A DNA stretch of 64,000 nucleotides, taken from the NCBI RefSeq assembly GCF_000422885.1, contig NZ_AUGX01000020.1, positions 1 through 64,000 on the forward strand. Direction: 5' to 3'. The stretch's first letter is position 1. Every line of letters starts with the position of its first letter. Shown here piece by piece: positions 17,657-28,641 of the stretch. The notes beneath the pieces were generated by a model, which searched no databases, was not told the origin of the DNA, and was given only the letters and a program-made list of their open reading frames with translations. The DNA comes from Ottowia thiooxydans DSM 14619. Lineage in GTDB: Bacteria > Pseudomonadota > Gammaproteobacteria > Burkholderiales > Burkholderiaceae_C. Made by a program: the position numbers and the translations under genes.

Positions 17657-18973
17657 TCAGATCAGCGCTTGCGGTTTCTCTCCTCGTTCATACACTACGT
17701 GCGCCCGGCCGACCACTAACGGGTCGAGTTTCCCTATCAACTTCATCTCCTTGCTGGCGTAGGGGAGTTTGTGGAGTACATAGCGCATGGCGTTGAGACG
17801 GGCGCGCTTCTTGCAGTCGCTCTTGATCACGGTCCAAGGGCTGTCAGCGGTGTCGGTATCAAAGAACATCTGCTCTTTGGCACGCGTGTAGTCTTCCCAT
17901 TTGTCGAGGCTGGCCTTGTCGATGGGGCTCAGCTTCCACTGTTTGAGTGGGTGGCCTTCTCGCTCTTTGAACCGCCGGCGCTGCTCGGCACGGCTGACGC
18001 TGAACCAGAACTTGATCAGATAAACGCCGCTGCTGACCAGGTGGCGCTCGAACTCGGGCGCCTGTCGCATGAACGCCTGATATTCCTGCTCTTCGCAAAA
18101 TCCCATGACGCGCTCAACGCCGGCACGGTTGTACCAGCTGCGATCGAACAGCACGATCTCGCCGTGGGTGGGCAGATGCTGCACATAACGTTGGAAGTAC
18201 CATTGGCCGCGCTCGGTGTCGGTGGGCTTTTCAAGCGCCACCACGCGGGCGCCGCGTGGGTTCAAATGCTCCATGAAGCGCTTGATAGTGCCCCCTTTTC
18301 CCGCGGCGTCTCGGCCCTCAAACAAGATGACGACCCGCGCCCCGGTCTCCTTGACCCAGTTCTGCAGCTTGAGCAACTCCACCTGCAGCTTGAATTTTTC
18401 TTGCTCATAGACTGAGCGGCGTAGCAGGTTTTTGTAAGGGTAGCCACCGTCGCGCCAGCCCTCAACCAGTTCTTCGTCGGGGTTGGATGCGTTGCGCAGG
18501 GGTGCATCGACCGGTGAGCGGAGCGCTTTGCGTAAGGCCTTACGGTCGTCCGAAGATGCACCATCAAGGATGGCGCGCAGTCCGCTGGCGCGCTCGGTCG
18601 TGGTGCCGGCAGACGGGTCGTTGAGCAGGTGCCGGGCCGCAGCCAGTTGCTTGTCGCGAGCGGAAGAGGTGGCGCTTTCAACCACGAACTGTTCCATTGC
18701 GCGGGGCGCCAGCGAAGGCGAGACGTCTCCCCGGCTGGTTGGGCGAGCCAGGTTGTTCAGATCTTTCTTGGTGCCGGTCTTGCGACCAGCTGGCTGCGCC
18801 GTCTTGCGAATGACTTTGGCAGGCACGGATTTTTTTGCGGCAGCGGCTTTTTCTCGCATGGTTGTGCTCGGTTGTGATTGAACTAGTGGCGGTGCGGCGC
18901 CCTCTGTAATCACTATCGGCTGCTGCGACGGCGGCAAATTGATCTTGGTCAATAAGCGCCTGGGTTGAGACAT
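17657..18973 (-). CDS. Polyphosphate kinase 2 (class I PPK2-like), 438 aa with long N-terminal extension
   Basis: PPK2 enzymes phosphorylate nucleoside diphosphates from polyphosphate, or the reverse. Walker A is GRDAAGKGG (residues 220-228) in FEGRDAAGKGG, and the lid/Walker B region reads VLFDRSWYNRAGVERVMGF. KFWFSVSRAEQRRRF and WKLSPIDKASLDKW are further PPK2 motifs. The core (about 165-430) is complete. The first 160 residues are an alanine/lysine/proline-rich extension without recognisable domain (for example TTMREKAAAAKKSVPAKV). The gene stands alone; its substrate preference (ADP, GDP or AMP) cannot be read from the sequence. Confidence 0.9.
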   Translation of the reverse strand: MSQPRRLLTKINLPPSQQPIVITEGAAPPLVQSQPSTTMREKAAAAKKSVPAKVIRKTAQPAGRKTGTKKDLNNLARPTSRGDVSPSLAPRAMEQFVVESATSSARDKQLAAARHLLNDPSAGTTTERASGLRAILDGASSDDRKALRKALRSPVDAPLRNASNPDEELVEGWRDGGYPYKNLLRRSVYEQEKFKLQVELLKLQNWVKETGARVVILFEGRDAAGKGGTIKRFMEHLNPRGARVVALEKPTDTERGQWYFQRYVQHLPTHGEIVLFDRSWYNRAGVERVMGFCEEQEYQAFMRQAPEFERHLVSSGVYLIKFWFSVSRAEQRRRFKEREGHPLKQWKLSPIDKASLDKWEDYTRAKEQMFFDTDTADSPWTVIKSDCKKRARLNAMRYVLHKLPYASKEMKLIGKLDPLVVGRAHVVYERGEKPQALI

Positions 18974-19384
18974 TGCACGGTGTTATGTCACAACGATGTC
19001 ACCTTGCCGCAACGCACCATATTGCGACTTTCAAAGGGCGTTTGAGCCTGGATTTGGCAAGGCGCCTCTAGCCTTGACGAAGCAGCGCCCGCCTTATTGA
19101 CGTTGGGAGCGCGAGCTGGAGGTCGGGGGGCGCTGGCTTCAGGGAAGCGCCTCCCCGTCAGGAGCGGGCAGGCAGCCGGGTTTCGGGGTTCACTGGGCTC
19201 CGTACTCTTGGTGAGCGTCACGCTGCTTTCGGATATAGAGCGCCCATAGAACTCGTCACCCACATTGGTTACTTACGGTCGGGGTCTCAGAGAGATTGCG
19301 CCGTTCTGCCGTCTCGCGGATTGCCTAAGAGGTCGCAATCGCTCGAATCCCGCCTCATTGTTGAATAACCTGGAGAACTTTCCG
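18974..19384. other. Intergenic region upstream of an exported unknown protein
   Basis: This stretch of about 410 bp separates divergent genes. A minus-strand open frame (18988-19263) is proline/serine-rich and lacks a ribosome site and any recognisable pattern, so I do not call it. A plus-strand frame joins the next gene from 19265, but its first 40 codons lack a plausible start context compared with the TTG at 19385. No repeat or RNA is seen. Confidence 0.4.
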
Positions 19385-20134
19385 TTGAATCGCCTGCTAT
19401 TTTCTTTTCTTGCATTTCTTCTTGCGTGCTCTTGCGGGATCGCCAGCGCAAATGGCCAGGGCGGTAGAGCGGCGCCCCAGCCCATTTACGCCGTTTGGCT
19501 CATCAGTCAAAGCTGTAGGGGGCCAGCTTCCGAAACCATGACTCGATCACCAGACGCAGAGAGGATCAAGGCCGATGGGGCGGTTGAGCTGCATAAACTT
19601 GGTGTGCGCTACCAAATTCCCCACATTCCAAAGGTCGATGAATTTGCACTCAAGCTTGCTTTCGACGATAAGTCACGCGGCCTTACCGACAACTACGTAC
19701 TGATTTCGGACCATGACCTCGCGCCACCAATAGGCGCGCTGGTCGTAACTCAATTGCCACCTAACATTCCAAGCGCAAAAGCAGTGTTGGACGTGGTGGA
19801 CGGGATGCAGCGCAACCTCGCAAAATCCTCCCCCGTTCCTATCGAGCGCCGGCATATCGCTGACCTCAGATTAGGACAAGGTATTGAATACATAGCATCC
19901 AATCGGATAAGTAGTCCGTGCTTTCCGACCTCAGAGTTCAGGTTTTCTCCCCCTGAAAAGGGTGTGAAAACGGTCGGTATCGGAAGATTCTTTGTTCGGA
20001 ATGGCCTATTAATCGAGTTGTCTTATATCGTGAGCGTTCCAGACGCCATGACGCTCACAGAGCAAAACACCTTTGCTCGCGCTGAAATGGACAGGTACCT
20101 TGAAGGCCTTACTTTCACGGACTCTTCGCGCTGA
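19385..20134 (+). CDS. Exported protein of unknown function, 249 aa
   Basis: I take the TTG at 19385 because CTGGAGAA lies about 10 bases upstream and the reading then starts directly with a signal peptide (LNRLLFSFLAFLLACSCGIA). A cysteine after LLA may make it a lipoprotein, although the lipobox is weak; cleavage after ASA is the alternative. The mature part has mixed alpha/beta composition with AVWLISQSC, FALKLAFDDK, YVLISDHDLA and a C-terminal GRFFVRNGLLIELSYIVS. I do not recognise the family. The gene stands between two divergently or convergently placed housekeeping genes. Confidence 0.6.
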   Translation: MNRLLFSFLAFLLACSCGIASANGQGGRAAPQPIYAVWLISQSCRGPASETMTRSPDAERIKADGAVELHKLGVRYQIPHIPKVDEFALKLAFDDKSRGLTDNYVLISDHDLAPPIGALVVTQLPPNIPSAKAVLDVVDGMQRNLAKSSPVPIERRHIADLRLGQGIEYIASNRISSPCFPTSEFRFSPPEKGVKTVGIGRFFVRNGLLIELSYIVSVPDAMTLTEQNTFARAEMDRYLEGLTFTDSSR

Positions 20135-20285
20135 TCGGGTGCAAGCATCGGGTATTCACTAAACCTTTAGACGTGCGCCAAAGCTAAGCAGAACGCTTAG
20201 TCTGAATTCGAGCCCCCAGCTTCTTCGAGCCGAACCTCGCGCTCAGCCAGGCGAAGCCCACCCGGAAAAGCTCGGCAGTGCAGTG

Positions 20286-21269
20286 TTACGAGCGCCGTAG
20301 CAAAAGCTGAGAGGCCAATTCCAGCAGGCTGTCGGTGTATTCATTGGGCGGCAGCATGCGGGCTGCGTCGATGGCTCTTTGCGCCTGCTCTGCTGCAGCG
20401 GCGCGGGTGCGTTCAAGAGCGCCGGTCTGGCGCACGATGTCGGCAATTGCGGCGAGATTTTCAGTGCTGCCCGTTTCGATAGCTTGCTGCAGCAGGCTTG
20501 CCTGCTCTTTTGTACCCAGGCGCATGGCGAGGATCATGGGCAGCGTAGCTTTGCCTTCACGAAGATCGTCGCCCAGGTTTTTGCCCATCTCCGCCGCGTC
20601 ACCGTCGTAGTCGAGCACGTCGTCGATCACCTGAAAAGCCGTACCGAGCGATTGGCCGTATTCAGCGCAGGCGGCTTCGATATTGGCATCGGCGCCGGCA
20701 AGCACTGCGCCCAACCGGGCACTGGCCTCGAAGAGCTTCGCTGTTTTGGAGCGAATCACGCGAAGGTAGTCTTCCTCATCAAGCGCGGCATCATGCATGT
20801 TCATGAGTTGCAGCACTTCGCCTTCCGAGATGATGTTGGTGGCATCTGCCAGGATTTGCATTACCCGCATGCTGCCTGCGTCCACCATCATCTGGAAAGC
20901 ACGCGAATAGAGAAAGTCACCCACTAGCACGCTGGCGGGGTTGCCGAACACCTCGTTGGCGGTGCTGCGGCCTCGCCGGAGTGTGGATTCGTCCACTACG
21001 TCGTCGTGAAGCAGGGTAGCGGTATGGATGAATTCGACCACCGCAGCCAGATTAAAGCGCTGTTCGCTGCGGCAACCCAGCGCGCCGCACATCAGTAGCA
21101 ACAGCACGGGCCGCAGCCGCTTGCCACCTGCGGAGATGATGTAGCGTGCGACTTCCCCAACCAGCGGTACGCCTGAATCGAGTCGGCGGGCAATGGTGGC
21201 ATCGACCTCGCGCATGTCCGCAGCAACGAGATTCAAGGCCTGGCTGGTGGTCGTGGAGGTGGCTGACAA
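20286..21269 (-). CDS. ispB: Octaprenyl diphosphate synthase-type polyprenyl synthetase, 327 aa
   Basis: This trans-prenyltransferase builds the long isoprenoid tail of ubiquinone by adding isopentenyl diphosphate units. The first aspartate-rich motif is DDVVD (residues 89-93) in LLHDDVVDESTLRRG and the second is DDVLDYD (about 217). The chain-length region before the first motif has small residues, as in long-chain synthases. It lies divergent to rplU-rpmA-obgE, the standard arrangement in proteobacteria. Product length (C40 is usual) is inferred from the family. Confidence 0.93.
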   Translation of the reverse strand: MSATSTTTSQALNLVAADMREVDATIARRLDSGVPLVGEVARYIISAGGKRLRPVLLLLMCGALGCRSEQRFNLAAVVEFIHTATLLHDDVVDESTLRRGRSTANEVFGNPASVLVGDFLYSRAFQMMVDAGSMRVMQILADATNIISEGEVLQLMNMHDAALDEEDYLRVIRSKTAKLFEASARLGAVLAGADANIEAACAEYGQSLGTAFQVIDDVLDYDGDAAEMGKNLGDDLREGKATLPMILAMRLGTKEQASLLQQAIETGSTENLAAIADIVRQTGALERTRAAAAEQAQRAIDAARMLPPNEYTDSLLELASQLLLRRS

Positions 21270-21460
21270 GGGCTGAGACTACTGGGAAGTGAGAAGGCGC
21301 CGTGCACGAGCTGCGTGGCGATCGGCATTATCGCAAATGACCTCGTCACGTTGCGGTGCCGGGTTTTTACGTGAAGAAGTCACACCGGGTGTTGACCGAT
21401 GTCATCGAAGGTCTATGAACACGCTCTTAGGCGCAATTTGTAGGGGCGAAGCGCCTCTAT

Positions 21461-21489
21461 TTGGCGAAAACCCTAAGTGCTGCTAGAAT
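21461..21489 (+). promoter_or_regulatory. Predicted sigma-70 promoter of rplU-rpmA
   Basis: TTGGCG (21461-21466) and TAGAAT (21484-21489) are separated by exactly 17 bases and lie about 60 bases before the rplU start codon. Both hexamers differ from consensus at two positions or fewer. This is the best-spaced promoter I found in the window. Confidence 0.65.
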
Positions 21490-21548
21490 ACGCGGTTCTG
21501 CCGGAAATGGGTCTGGTAGAGGCTTTTCAAGTTTATGAAGAGGTTCAT

Positions 21549-21878
21549 ATGTACGCGGTCATAAAAACCGGCGGCAAGCAGTATCGCGTTGTCGCTGGCG
21601 AAAAAATTAAAATAGAACAGATTGCTGCGGACGTTGGCCAGGAAATCACCCTTGATCAGGTGCTGGCTGTCGGAAGCGGCAGTGAGTTGCAGATCGGGGC
21701 ACCCCTGGTGTCCGGCGCCACAGTGACGGCTACTGTCGTCGCTCAAGGCAAGCACGACAAAGTGCGCATTTTCAAAATGCGTCGTCGTAAGCATTATCAG
21801 AAGCGCCAAGGCCATCGCCAGTGCTTCACCGAAATCGAGATCGGCGCTATCAATGGCGTCGGCAAGTCCAAGGAGTAA
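21549..21878 (+). CDS. rplU: 50S ribosomal protein L21
   Basis: L21 binds 23S rRNA in the large subunit. The 109-residue protein begins [14 protein letters not shown] and contains KIRIEQ-type and [17 protein letters not shown] motifs that contact RNA. The ATG at 21549 follows an AGAGG ribosome site; upstream in-frame codons are not needed. rpmA follows after 6 bp. Confidence 0.98.
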   Translation: MYAVIKTGGKQYRVVAGEKIKIEQIAADVGQEITLDQVLAVGSGSELQIGAPLVSGATVTATVVAQGKHDKVRIFKMRRRKHYQKRQGHRQCFTEIEIGAINGVGKSKE

Positions 21879-21884
21879 AGAACC

Positions 21885-22145
21885 ATGGCACAGAAAAAAG
21901 GCGGCGGCTCAACGCGAAACGGGCGTGATTCCAAGCCCAAGATGCTGGGTGTGAAGATATTTGGTGGCCAGAGCATCAGCGCTGGCTCCATTATTGTTCG
22001 CCAGCGTGGTACGCGCTTCCATGCTGGCACCAATGTCGGCGTGGGCAAAGACCACACGCTCTTCGCATTGGTTGATGGCCACGTGTCATTCGCCATCAAG
22101 GGTGCATTGAATCGGCAGACGGTGTTTGTAACTCCAGCTGCCTGA
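21885..22145 (+). CDS. rpmA: 50S ribosomal protein L27
   Basis: L27 sits near the peptidyl-transferase centre, its N-terminus reaching the tRNA ends. The sequence [17 protein letters not shown] begins as in proteobacterial L27, which needs no leader cleavage. The GQRGTRFH-type segment reads [17 protein letters not shown] strong terminator follows immediately. Confidence 0.98.
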   Translation: MAQKKGGGSTRNGRDSKPKMLGVKIFGGQSISAGSIIVRQRGTRFHAGTNVGVGKDHTLFALVDGHVSFAIKGALNRQTVFVTPAA

Positions 22146-22168
22146 TCACTGACGCTCTATGCGCCGGA

Positions 22169-22196
22169 GCCCCGCCAAGCGGGGCTTTTGTGTTTT
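22169..22196 (+). terminator. Rho-independent terminator after rpmA
   Basis: The stem GCCCCGC / GCGGGGC with a CAA loop (22169-22185) is followed by TTTTGTGTTTT. It lies 24 bp after the rpmA stop, so obgE beyond it probably needs its own promoter. Confidence 0.85.
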
Positions 22197-22254
22197 AGAG
22201 CGTGTTCAAAGTCTCTGCGCAATGTGTAGTGCGGAGACTTTGAACACGCTCTAA
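22195..22254. repeat. 60-bp perfect hairpin with ends like the neighbouring MITE
   Basis: The 21-bp arms TTAGAGCGTGTTCAAAGTCTC (22195-22215) and its exact reverse complement (22234-22254) enclose 18 bases. The arm is a close variant of the terminal repeat of the next element (AGAGCCTGCTTAAAGTCTC). It may be a pair of element ends left after internal loss. Confidence 0.75.
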
Positions 22255-22415
22255 GAGCCTGCTTAAAGTCTCTGCGCGAGGACCATTGTGTTCGAAAAGC
22301 TGTGGATGCAAGGCGAAAAACGCAGGGATACCTTGTGGTATCGCGAGTATTTTTAACGCTGCAGACGCGGGTTTTCGGGTGCAATGGGGCCGCGAGGAGA
22401 CTTTGAGCAGGTTCT
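22254..22415. repeat. MITE-like element with 19-bp terminal inverted repeats
   Basis: The left end AGAGCCTGCTTAAAGTCTC (from 22254) matches the reverse complement of the right end (22397-22415) with two mismatches. The 162-bp element encodes nothing recognisable and has an internal GATACC/GGTATC palindrome near 22329-22343. With the preceding hairpin it accounts for most of the rpmA-obgE gap (22146-22482). Confidence 0.7.
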
Positions 22416-22473
22416 CAAGGCTTCCTCTTCTTGAGAGAGGTAGACCAAGGCGAAAATCTCAGCCTGAGGCTAG

Positions 22474-23538
<1,065 letters not shown>

Positions 23539-23544
23539 TGAGAC

Positions 23545-23672
23545 ACCCCCTGAATCAATGAGATCCCCCCTGAGTCGCTTACGCGCCTTCCCCCTGCGGG
23601 GGACGCTACTAGCGGCCGGGCGGAGCCCGCTCCGCGGTCGCACTGGTGTGGCTTGCTCCGCAGCCTCCGGAA
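23545..23672 (+). repeat. Repeat family B, copy 3 (diverged)
   Basis: CCCCCTGAGTCGCTTACGCG, CCTTCCCCCTGCGGGGGACG, GCGGCCGGGCGGAGCCCGCTC and GCTTGCTCCGCAGCC follow in the same order as in copies 1 and 2 but with several changes. As at 3.2 kb, it lies directly upstream of a family A copy on the same strand. Confidence 0.65.
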
Positions 23673-23731
23673 TGGGGGGCGATGGGTGGAGTTTTTTTGA
23701 GTCAGCTCCGAGATCCAGAGCCAGCGCTTTC

Positions 23732-24245
23732 CAAGATTTGAATTTATCTTTCCCCGCTAGGGGAAAGACTAATTACTCAAAGGCCGAGCGCAGCAATGGC
23801 CCGAGTGAGTCTCCCCACCCCTCTGGCCGTGCCGAGGAGCGCAGGGTAAGGGGCGGGCAAGAGCACTGCAAGATGCTCTTGCTTCGTGAACTAGCTTGCG
23901 GCAGCTGTTTGAACGTAGAGAGCGAAGTGAACGAAGAGAGTTCTGCCGCACCGCGCCTTGACCGAGCACCGCAGGTTGCCCGGAGCGTAGCGCAGGGACA
24001 CGGCAAGTGGGGTCGCCTTTCTTTTGCCTACGTTTCTTTGGCGAAGCAAAGAAAAGTAGGTGCGCTGCCGGGCGCAATTCCCGGCCTCCGACCTAAAGAG
24101 AAGCGCAGAAGGCCATTAGCAACTGCAGCGCTCAATCAACCGCCGCTTGCTCTCACGCCGCAGCCGGCCGCCGCCCCCGCCCTCTCCCAGAGGGAGAGGG
24201 AGTCAATACCCTCGCCCCAACCCTCCCAGAGGGAGAGGGGGTTAA
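23732..24245 (+). repeat. Repeat family A, copy 4
   Basis: Hairpins in order are CTTTCCCC/GGGGAAAG (23748-23767), CAAGAGCA/TGCTCTTG near 23857-23882, main stem GCGGCAG/CTGCCGC (about 23898-23949), and CCTACGTTTCTTTG (24027-24040) with CAAAGAAAAGTAGG (24047-24060), here with a minimal GCGAAG loop. The tail has two CCCTCTCCCAGAGGGAGAGGG-type hairpins in tandem. The element separates obgE from proB, genes that are often adjacent. Open frames across it are not gene-like. Confidence 0.82.
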
Positions 24246-24285
24246 CACCCTCAAGCTCAGGCCCCGTAGCCCCATGGACAACTGA

Positions 24286-25449
24286 ATGACTCAACAAGAT
24301 ACATCCGAATTGCTGCGCAACGCCCGCCGCATCGTCGTAAAAGTTGGCTCCAGCCTAGTGACCAATGACGGCCGTGGCCTGGACGAGCAGGCCATCGGCG
24401 AGTGGAGCCGGCAAATGGCGCAACTCGCACGCGGCGAGCCGGAGGCCGGTCTGGGTGGCGCTCGGCGCGAAGTCATCATGGTGTCCAGCGGGGCCATCGC
24501 AGAAGGCATGAAACGCCTGGGCTGGGCTAAGCGCCCCCGGGAGATCAATGAACTTCAGGCTGCCGCAGCTGTGGGGCAAATGGGTTTGGCGCAGATGTAC
24601 GAGACCAAGCTCCGCGAGCAAGGCCTGCGCAGTGCGCAGGTGCTGCTCACGCACGCCGATCTGGCTGACCGCGAACGCTACCTGAATGCGCGCTCCACCT
24701 TGCTGACGCTCCTGCAGCACCAGGTGCTGCCGGTGATCAATGAGAACGATACGGTCGTCAACGACGAGATCAAGTTTGGCGATAACGACACTTTGGGTGC
24801 GCTGGTGGCCAACCTCGTCGAAGCGGATCTGTTGGTGATTCTGACTGACCAGAAAGGCCTTTTTACTGCCGATCCACGCCAAAATCCCACTGCGGAGTTT
24901 GTGCACGAGGCCCGCGCGGGAGACCCGGCTCTGGAGTTGATGGCTGGCGGCGCAGGTTCTTCCATTGGCAAGGGCGGCATGCTGACCAAGATTGTGGCGG
25001 CGCGGCGCGCCGCAGGCTCCGGGGCTTCTACGGTGATCGCCTGGGGCCGCGAGCCGGATGCGCTTTTGCGGCTGGCACGCGGCGAGCGCATTGGTACGCT
25101 GCTCGTGGCGCCCACGCAGAAAACGCAGGCGCGCAAACAGTGGATGGCTGACCACCTGCAACTGCGTGGTGCCCTTGCCGTGGATGATGGCGCGGCCGTC
25201 AAACTCCGCGCCGAAGGTAAGAGTTTGCTGCCTGTAGGCATGACTGCAGTCGAAGGCGTGTTCTCGCGCGGTGACGTGGTGGCCATCCGAGATACCACCG
25301 GAGTGGAGATCGCGCGTGGTCTGGCCAATTACTCAAGTGCGGAAGCGCGCCTTCTATGCCGCAAGTCTTCCAGCCAGATTGAGGCGCTACTGGGGTATAC
25401 GGCCGAGCCAGAGATGGTTCACCGCGACAACTTGGTTCTTAGCCGCTGA
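24286..25449 (+). CDS. proB: Glutamate 5-kinase ProB, 387 aa
   Basis: ProB phosphorylates glutamate, the first step of proline synthesis, and is feedback-inhibited by proline. The amino-acid kinase domain (about 1-260) contains [45 protein letters not shown] and [14 protein letters not shown]-terminal PUA domain (about 285-375) is present. The start ATG at 24286 follows the end of the family A tail by about 40 bp. Confidence 0.96.
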   Translation: MTQQDTSELLRNARRIVVKVGSSLVTNDGRGLDEQAIGEWSRQMAQLARGEPEAGLGGARREVIMVSSGAIAEGMKRLGWAKRPREINELQAAAAVGQMGLAQMYETKLREQGLRSAQVLLTHADLADRERYLNARSTLLTLLQHQVLPVINENDTVVNDEIKFGDNDTLGALVANLVEADLLVILTDQKGLFTADPRQNPTAEFVHEARAGDPALELMAGGAGSSIGKGGMLTKIVAARRAAGSGASTVIAWGREPDALLRLARGERIGTLLVAPTQKTQARKQWMADHLQLRGALAVDDGAAVKLRAEGKSLLPVGMTAVEGVFSRGDVVAIRDTTGVEIARGLANYSSAEARLLCRKSSSQIEALLGYTAEPEMVHRDNLVLSR

Positions 25450-25529
25450 AAACAAAGCGCTGAGCCTCTAAGCTCAATCCGCGCTGACCTTTGTAAGCTC
25501 CTGGGGCCATGACCCAGGTTCTTGGCCGT

Positions 25530-26108
25530 TTAATCTTCGTACAGCGTGCCCTTGGGCGATTTGAGTGCACGCACCATATCCTCATTGGTCTGAGCGGTAC
25601 CCGTGCCAATGCATATGCCGTTGCGTGCCAATCGGAACGGGTGTCGGTAGGTCGTTTGGCCCAGCATGCTGTTCCATTCGCTGGAGCTGTTTGGGGACCA
25701 TTCACCGCCTTGCGTTTGGCGGGCATACACACGGTACTCGCCAGTGGAGCAACGGATGCCCTCATACATGGCGTTCACGGCGCTAGGGCCGCGGGCGACC
25801 ACCACATAGCGAACGATACCGGTCGTGTGGTTGATCACGATGGTGCTCGGATCAATGCCGATCTTGACTGAAGATGCTCTGGGCATTTCCACTTCGATCA
25901 GGCCTTTGAGACTGTAGGGCAGCGGTGGAGGAACTGAATCTTCCTTCCAGTCGACACGATCCATATCAGCAGATTGAGCTGCGGAGGGCAACGGCAGGCA
26001 CAGCGTTGCCGCCATAGCCCCAGCGGCCGCGAGCGAAGGGAGGAGGGAATAGCGCGGTTTCTTCATTGGAGATCGGCAGGCATATTTCATGCGCTGCCTT
26101 TTATTCAT
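25530..26108 (-). CDS. CNP1-like exported protein, 192 aa
   Basis: The N-terminus holds a signal peptide ([21 protein letters not shown]...PSAAQSA). The mature part follows the CNP1-like family pattern: [40 protein letters not shown] and [14 protein letters not shown]. The function of that family is unknown. The ATG at 26108 overlaps the rppH stop in ATGA, suggesting coupling; the ATG at 26090, with AAGG upstream, is a close alternative and gives a shorter leader. Confidence 0.82.
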   Translation of the reverse strand: MNKRQRMKYACRSPMKKPRYSLLPSLAAAGAMAATLCLPLPSAAQSADMDRVDWKEDSVPPPLPYSLKGLIEVEMPRASSVKIGIDPSTIVINHTTGIVRYVVVARGPSAVNAMYEGIRCSTGEYRVYARQTQGGEWSPNSSSEWNSMLGQTTYRHPFRLARNGICIGTGTAQTNEDMVRALKSPKGTLYED

Positions 26109-26791
26109 GCACTGCCTTGTTGCTTGGCCTCACCGCCGTCTGGCAGGCTCTCCAACGTGGCGTCAGGGGGGAGCGCGAAACCGGACATCCGGTTACGGTG
26201 CTCGAAAGCAGGGTGCTGCTCATGACCATCATGCACAGATGCCTGGGTCTGAATAGGCTCTAAATTGTCATGCTCGCGCGGACGCATACCGCCCCGCAAA
26301 TAGCGGTTGCGGTATTCATTGCGCGGGAGGTAGCGCGCCAATTCGGTCAGCGCCATTTCATAGACGCCGCGCTTGAACTCCACCACGACATCAAGCGGCA
26401 CCCAGTAGTCATTCCAACGCCAGGCGTCGAATTCCGGGTGGCTGGTGGCTCGCAGGTTGAGCTGCCAGTCGTAACCCGTCAGCTGAAGCAGATACCATAT
26501 CTGCTTCTGGCCTTTGTAGTGCCCGCGCGCATCGCGACGGATGAACCGGTCTGGCACCTCATAACGCAACCAGTCGCGGGTTCGGGCCACGATACGCACA
26601 TGCTCAGGCTGTAGCCCGACTTCCTCATGCAGTTCGCGGAACATGGCTTGTTCGGGCGATTCGCCTCGATCAATGCCTCCTTGCGGAAACTGCCAGGAAT
26701 GGGTGCGAATGCGCTTGCCCCAAAATACCTGATTTCGCTGGTTGAGTAAGATGATGCCGACATTCGGGCGAAAGCCTTCCCGGTCGAGCAT
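26105..26791 (-). CDS. rppH: RNA pyrophosphohydrolase RppH, 228 aa
   Basis: RppH removes pyrophosphate from the 5' end of mRNAs and so starts RNase E-dependent decay. The sequence begins [18 protein letters not shown] and has the Nudix box [23 protein letters not shown], with WQFPQGG before it. The C-terminal 60 residues past the catalytic domain are a charged tail usual in betaproteobacteria. It lies divergent to proS, the common arrangement. Confidence 0.95.
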   Translation of the reverse strand: MLDREGFRPNVGIILLNQRNQVFWGKRIRTHSWQFPQGGIDRGESPEQAMFRELHEEVGLQPEHVRIVARTRDWLRYEVPDRFIRRDARGHYKGQKQIWYLLQLTGYDWQLNLRATSHPEFDAWRWNDYWVPLDVVVEFKRGVYEMALTELARYLPRNEYRNRYLRGGMRPREHDNLEPIQTQASVHDGHEQHPAFEHRNRMSGFALPPDATLESLPDGGEAKQQGSA

Positions 26792-26895
26792 AATCGGACC
26801 TCAATATTTCAATAATTGCAGTCATTATGCACGCTTAAACGGGCATGGAGGGGTGGCACTAACCCCATGGCTTGCGCAGACATTTTTTTGCTCTG

Positions 26896-28641
26896 ATGAA
26901 AGCATCCCAGTTCCTCATTTCCACACTCAAGGAAGCTCCGGCGGACGCCGAGGTTGTCAGCCACCAGCTGATGACCCGCGCCGGAATGATCAAACGCCTG
27001 TCAGCAGGTGTGTATACCTATATGCCGATGGGCTTGCGCGTCATACGCAAGGTTGAAGCCATTGTGCGAGAGGAAATGAACCGTGCAGGCGCCGTGGAGT
27101 GCGCCATGCCGGTGGTGCAACCGGCTGAATTGTGGCGGGAAACTGGCCGGTTCCAATCCATGGGTGCCGAATTGCTTCGCATCAAGGATAGGCACGAGCG
27201 TGATTTCGTCATCCAGCCTACTAGCGAAGAGGCCGTGACAGACATCGCGCGCCAGGATTTCCGCAGCTACAAGCAGTTGCCCAAGAACATCTATCAGATC
27301 CAGACCAAGTTTCGAGATGAACGCCGTCCGCGCTTCGGCTTGATGCGTGGACGTGAGTTCACCATGAAAGATGCCTACAGCTTCGACCGTGATGAAACCA
27401 GCGCCAAGGCCAGCTATCAGATCATGGCACGGGCTTACCGGGCCATCTTTGATCGTTTTGGGCTGAGCTATCGCGCGGTAGCGGCAGATTCCGGCGCCAT
27501 CGGCGGCGATATGAGTGAAGAGTTCCAGGTGATCGCCTCCACCGGTGAAGACGCCATCGTCTACAGCACCGGCAGTGAATACGCCGCCAATATGGAAAAG
27601 GCCGAAAGCGCTGCGCCAGCTGCATCGCGCCCGGCCGCCACGCAAGCCTTGACGAAAACTCCCACGCCCGCAAAGAGTACCTGCGCGGATGTGGCTGAGT
27701 TGCTGAACATCTCTTTGAGTGCCACGGTCAAATCGCTTGTGCTGGCCACGGATGCGCTTAATGATCAGGGTGAGATCGTAAAGACTCAGGTCTGGCTACT
27801 GCTGCTGCGCGGTGACCATGACATGAACGAGATCAAGGTTGGCAAGCTGCCAGGGCTGGATCAGGATTTCCGTTTTGCCACGGTCCCTGAAATCATCGAG
27901 CATTTCGGCACCAAACCTGGCTATCTCGGCCCGCTCCAGCTGAAAAAGCCCGTCAAGGTCATTGCTGACCGTGAGGTGGCCGTGATGGCGGACTGGGTCT
28001 GCGGCGCCAATGAAGAAGATTTTCACCTGACAGGTGTCAATTGGGGCCGTGATTTGCCCGAGCCTGATCTGGTGGCTGACATCCGCAATGTGGTGGCTGG
28101 CGATCCCTCGCCAGACGGGCAGGGCGAGCTGGCTATTCAGCGCGGCATCGAGGTGGGTCATATCTTTTTCCTGGGCACCAAATACAGCCAGCCCATGAAC
28201 GCTACCTTCCTCGACGAAGACGGCAAGCCCAAGCATTTCCAAATGGGCTGCTATGGCATTGGCATCACCCGCCTGCCAGCGGCGGCTATTGAGCAGAACC
28301 ACGACGAGCGCGGCATCATCTGGCCTGACGCCATTGCCCCATTCACCCTGGTGATCTGCCCTGTGGGCATGGACCGCAGCGAAGCGGTGAAAACCAGTGC
28401 TGAAAGCCTCTATCAGGAGCTGTTGGCTGCCGGTGTCGATGTCATCATTGATGATCGCGGCGAACGTCCTGGGGCCATGTTTGCCGATTGGGAACTCATC
28501 GGTGTGCCACACCGCGTGACCATCGGTGATCGCGGGCTGAAAGAAGGTCAGGTCGAGTACCAGCACCGTCGCGATGCCGCGCCCACCAAAGTGGCTGCCG
28601 GTGAGATCGCTGCTTTCGTGAAAGGCAAGCTGGGGGCATGA
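26896..28641 (+). CDS. proS: Prolyl-tRNA synthetase ProS (bacterial type), 581 aa
   Basis: ProS attaches proline to tRNA-Pro. It is the bacterial form with a YbaK-type editing domain inserted between class II motifs 2 and 3 (about residues 225-400). Motif 2 is [20 protein letters not shown] (divided around R/F), and the GCYGIGITR motif 3 and anticodon-binding C-terminal domain are complete. The start is the ATG at 26896 ([15 protein letters not shown]); an earlier in-frame ATG adds eight atypical residues. Confidence 0.97.
   Translation: MKASQFLISTLKEAPADAEVVSHQLMTRAGMIKRLSAGVYTYMPMGLRVIRKVEAIVREEMNRAGAVECAMPVVQPAELWRETGRFQSMGAELLRIKDRHERDFVIQPTSEEAVTDIARQDFRSYKQLPKNIYQIQTKFRDERRPRFGLMRGREFTMKDAYSFDRDETSAKASYQIMARAYRAIFDRFGLSYRAVAADSGAIGGDMSEEFQVIASTGEDAIVYSTGSEYAANMEKAESAAPAASRPAATQALTKTPTPAKSTCADVAELLNISLSATVKSLVLATDALNDQGEIVKTQVWLLLLRGDHDMNEIKVGKLPGLDQDFRFATVPEIIEHFGTKPGYLGPLQLKKPVKVIADREVAVMADWVCGANEEDFHLTGVNWGRDLPEPDLVADIRNVVAGDPSPDGQGELAIQRGIEVGHIFFLGTKYSQPMNATFLDEDGKPKHFQMGCYGIGITRLPAAAIEQNHDERGIIWPDAIAPFTLVICPVGMDRSEAVKTSAESLYQELLAAGVDVIIDDRGERPGAMFADWELIGVPHRVTIGDRGLKEGQVEYQHRRDAAPTKVAAGEIAAFVKGKLGA

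Noticed and set aside
18988-19263. Minus-strand open frame of 91 codons upstream of the exported unknown
   Set aside because: No ribosome site, low-complexity composition and no family pattern.
23558-24289. Open frame of 243 codons between obgE and proB
   Set aside because: It runs through repeats B and A; similar frames occur in the other repeat copies, with shifts, and composition is not protein-like.
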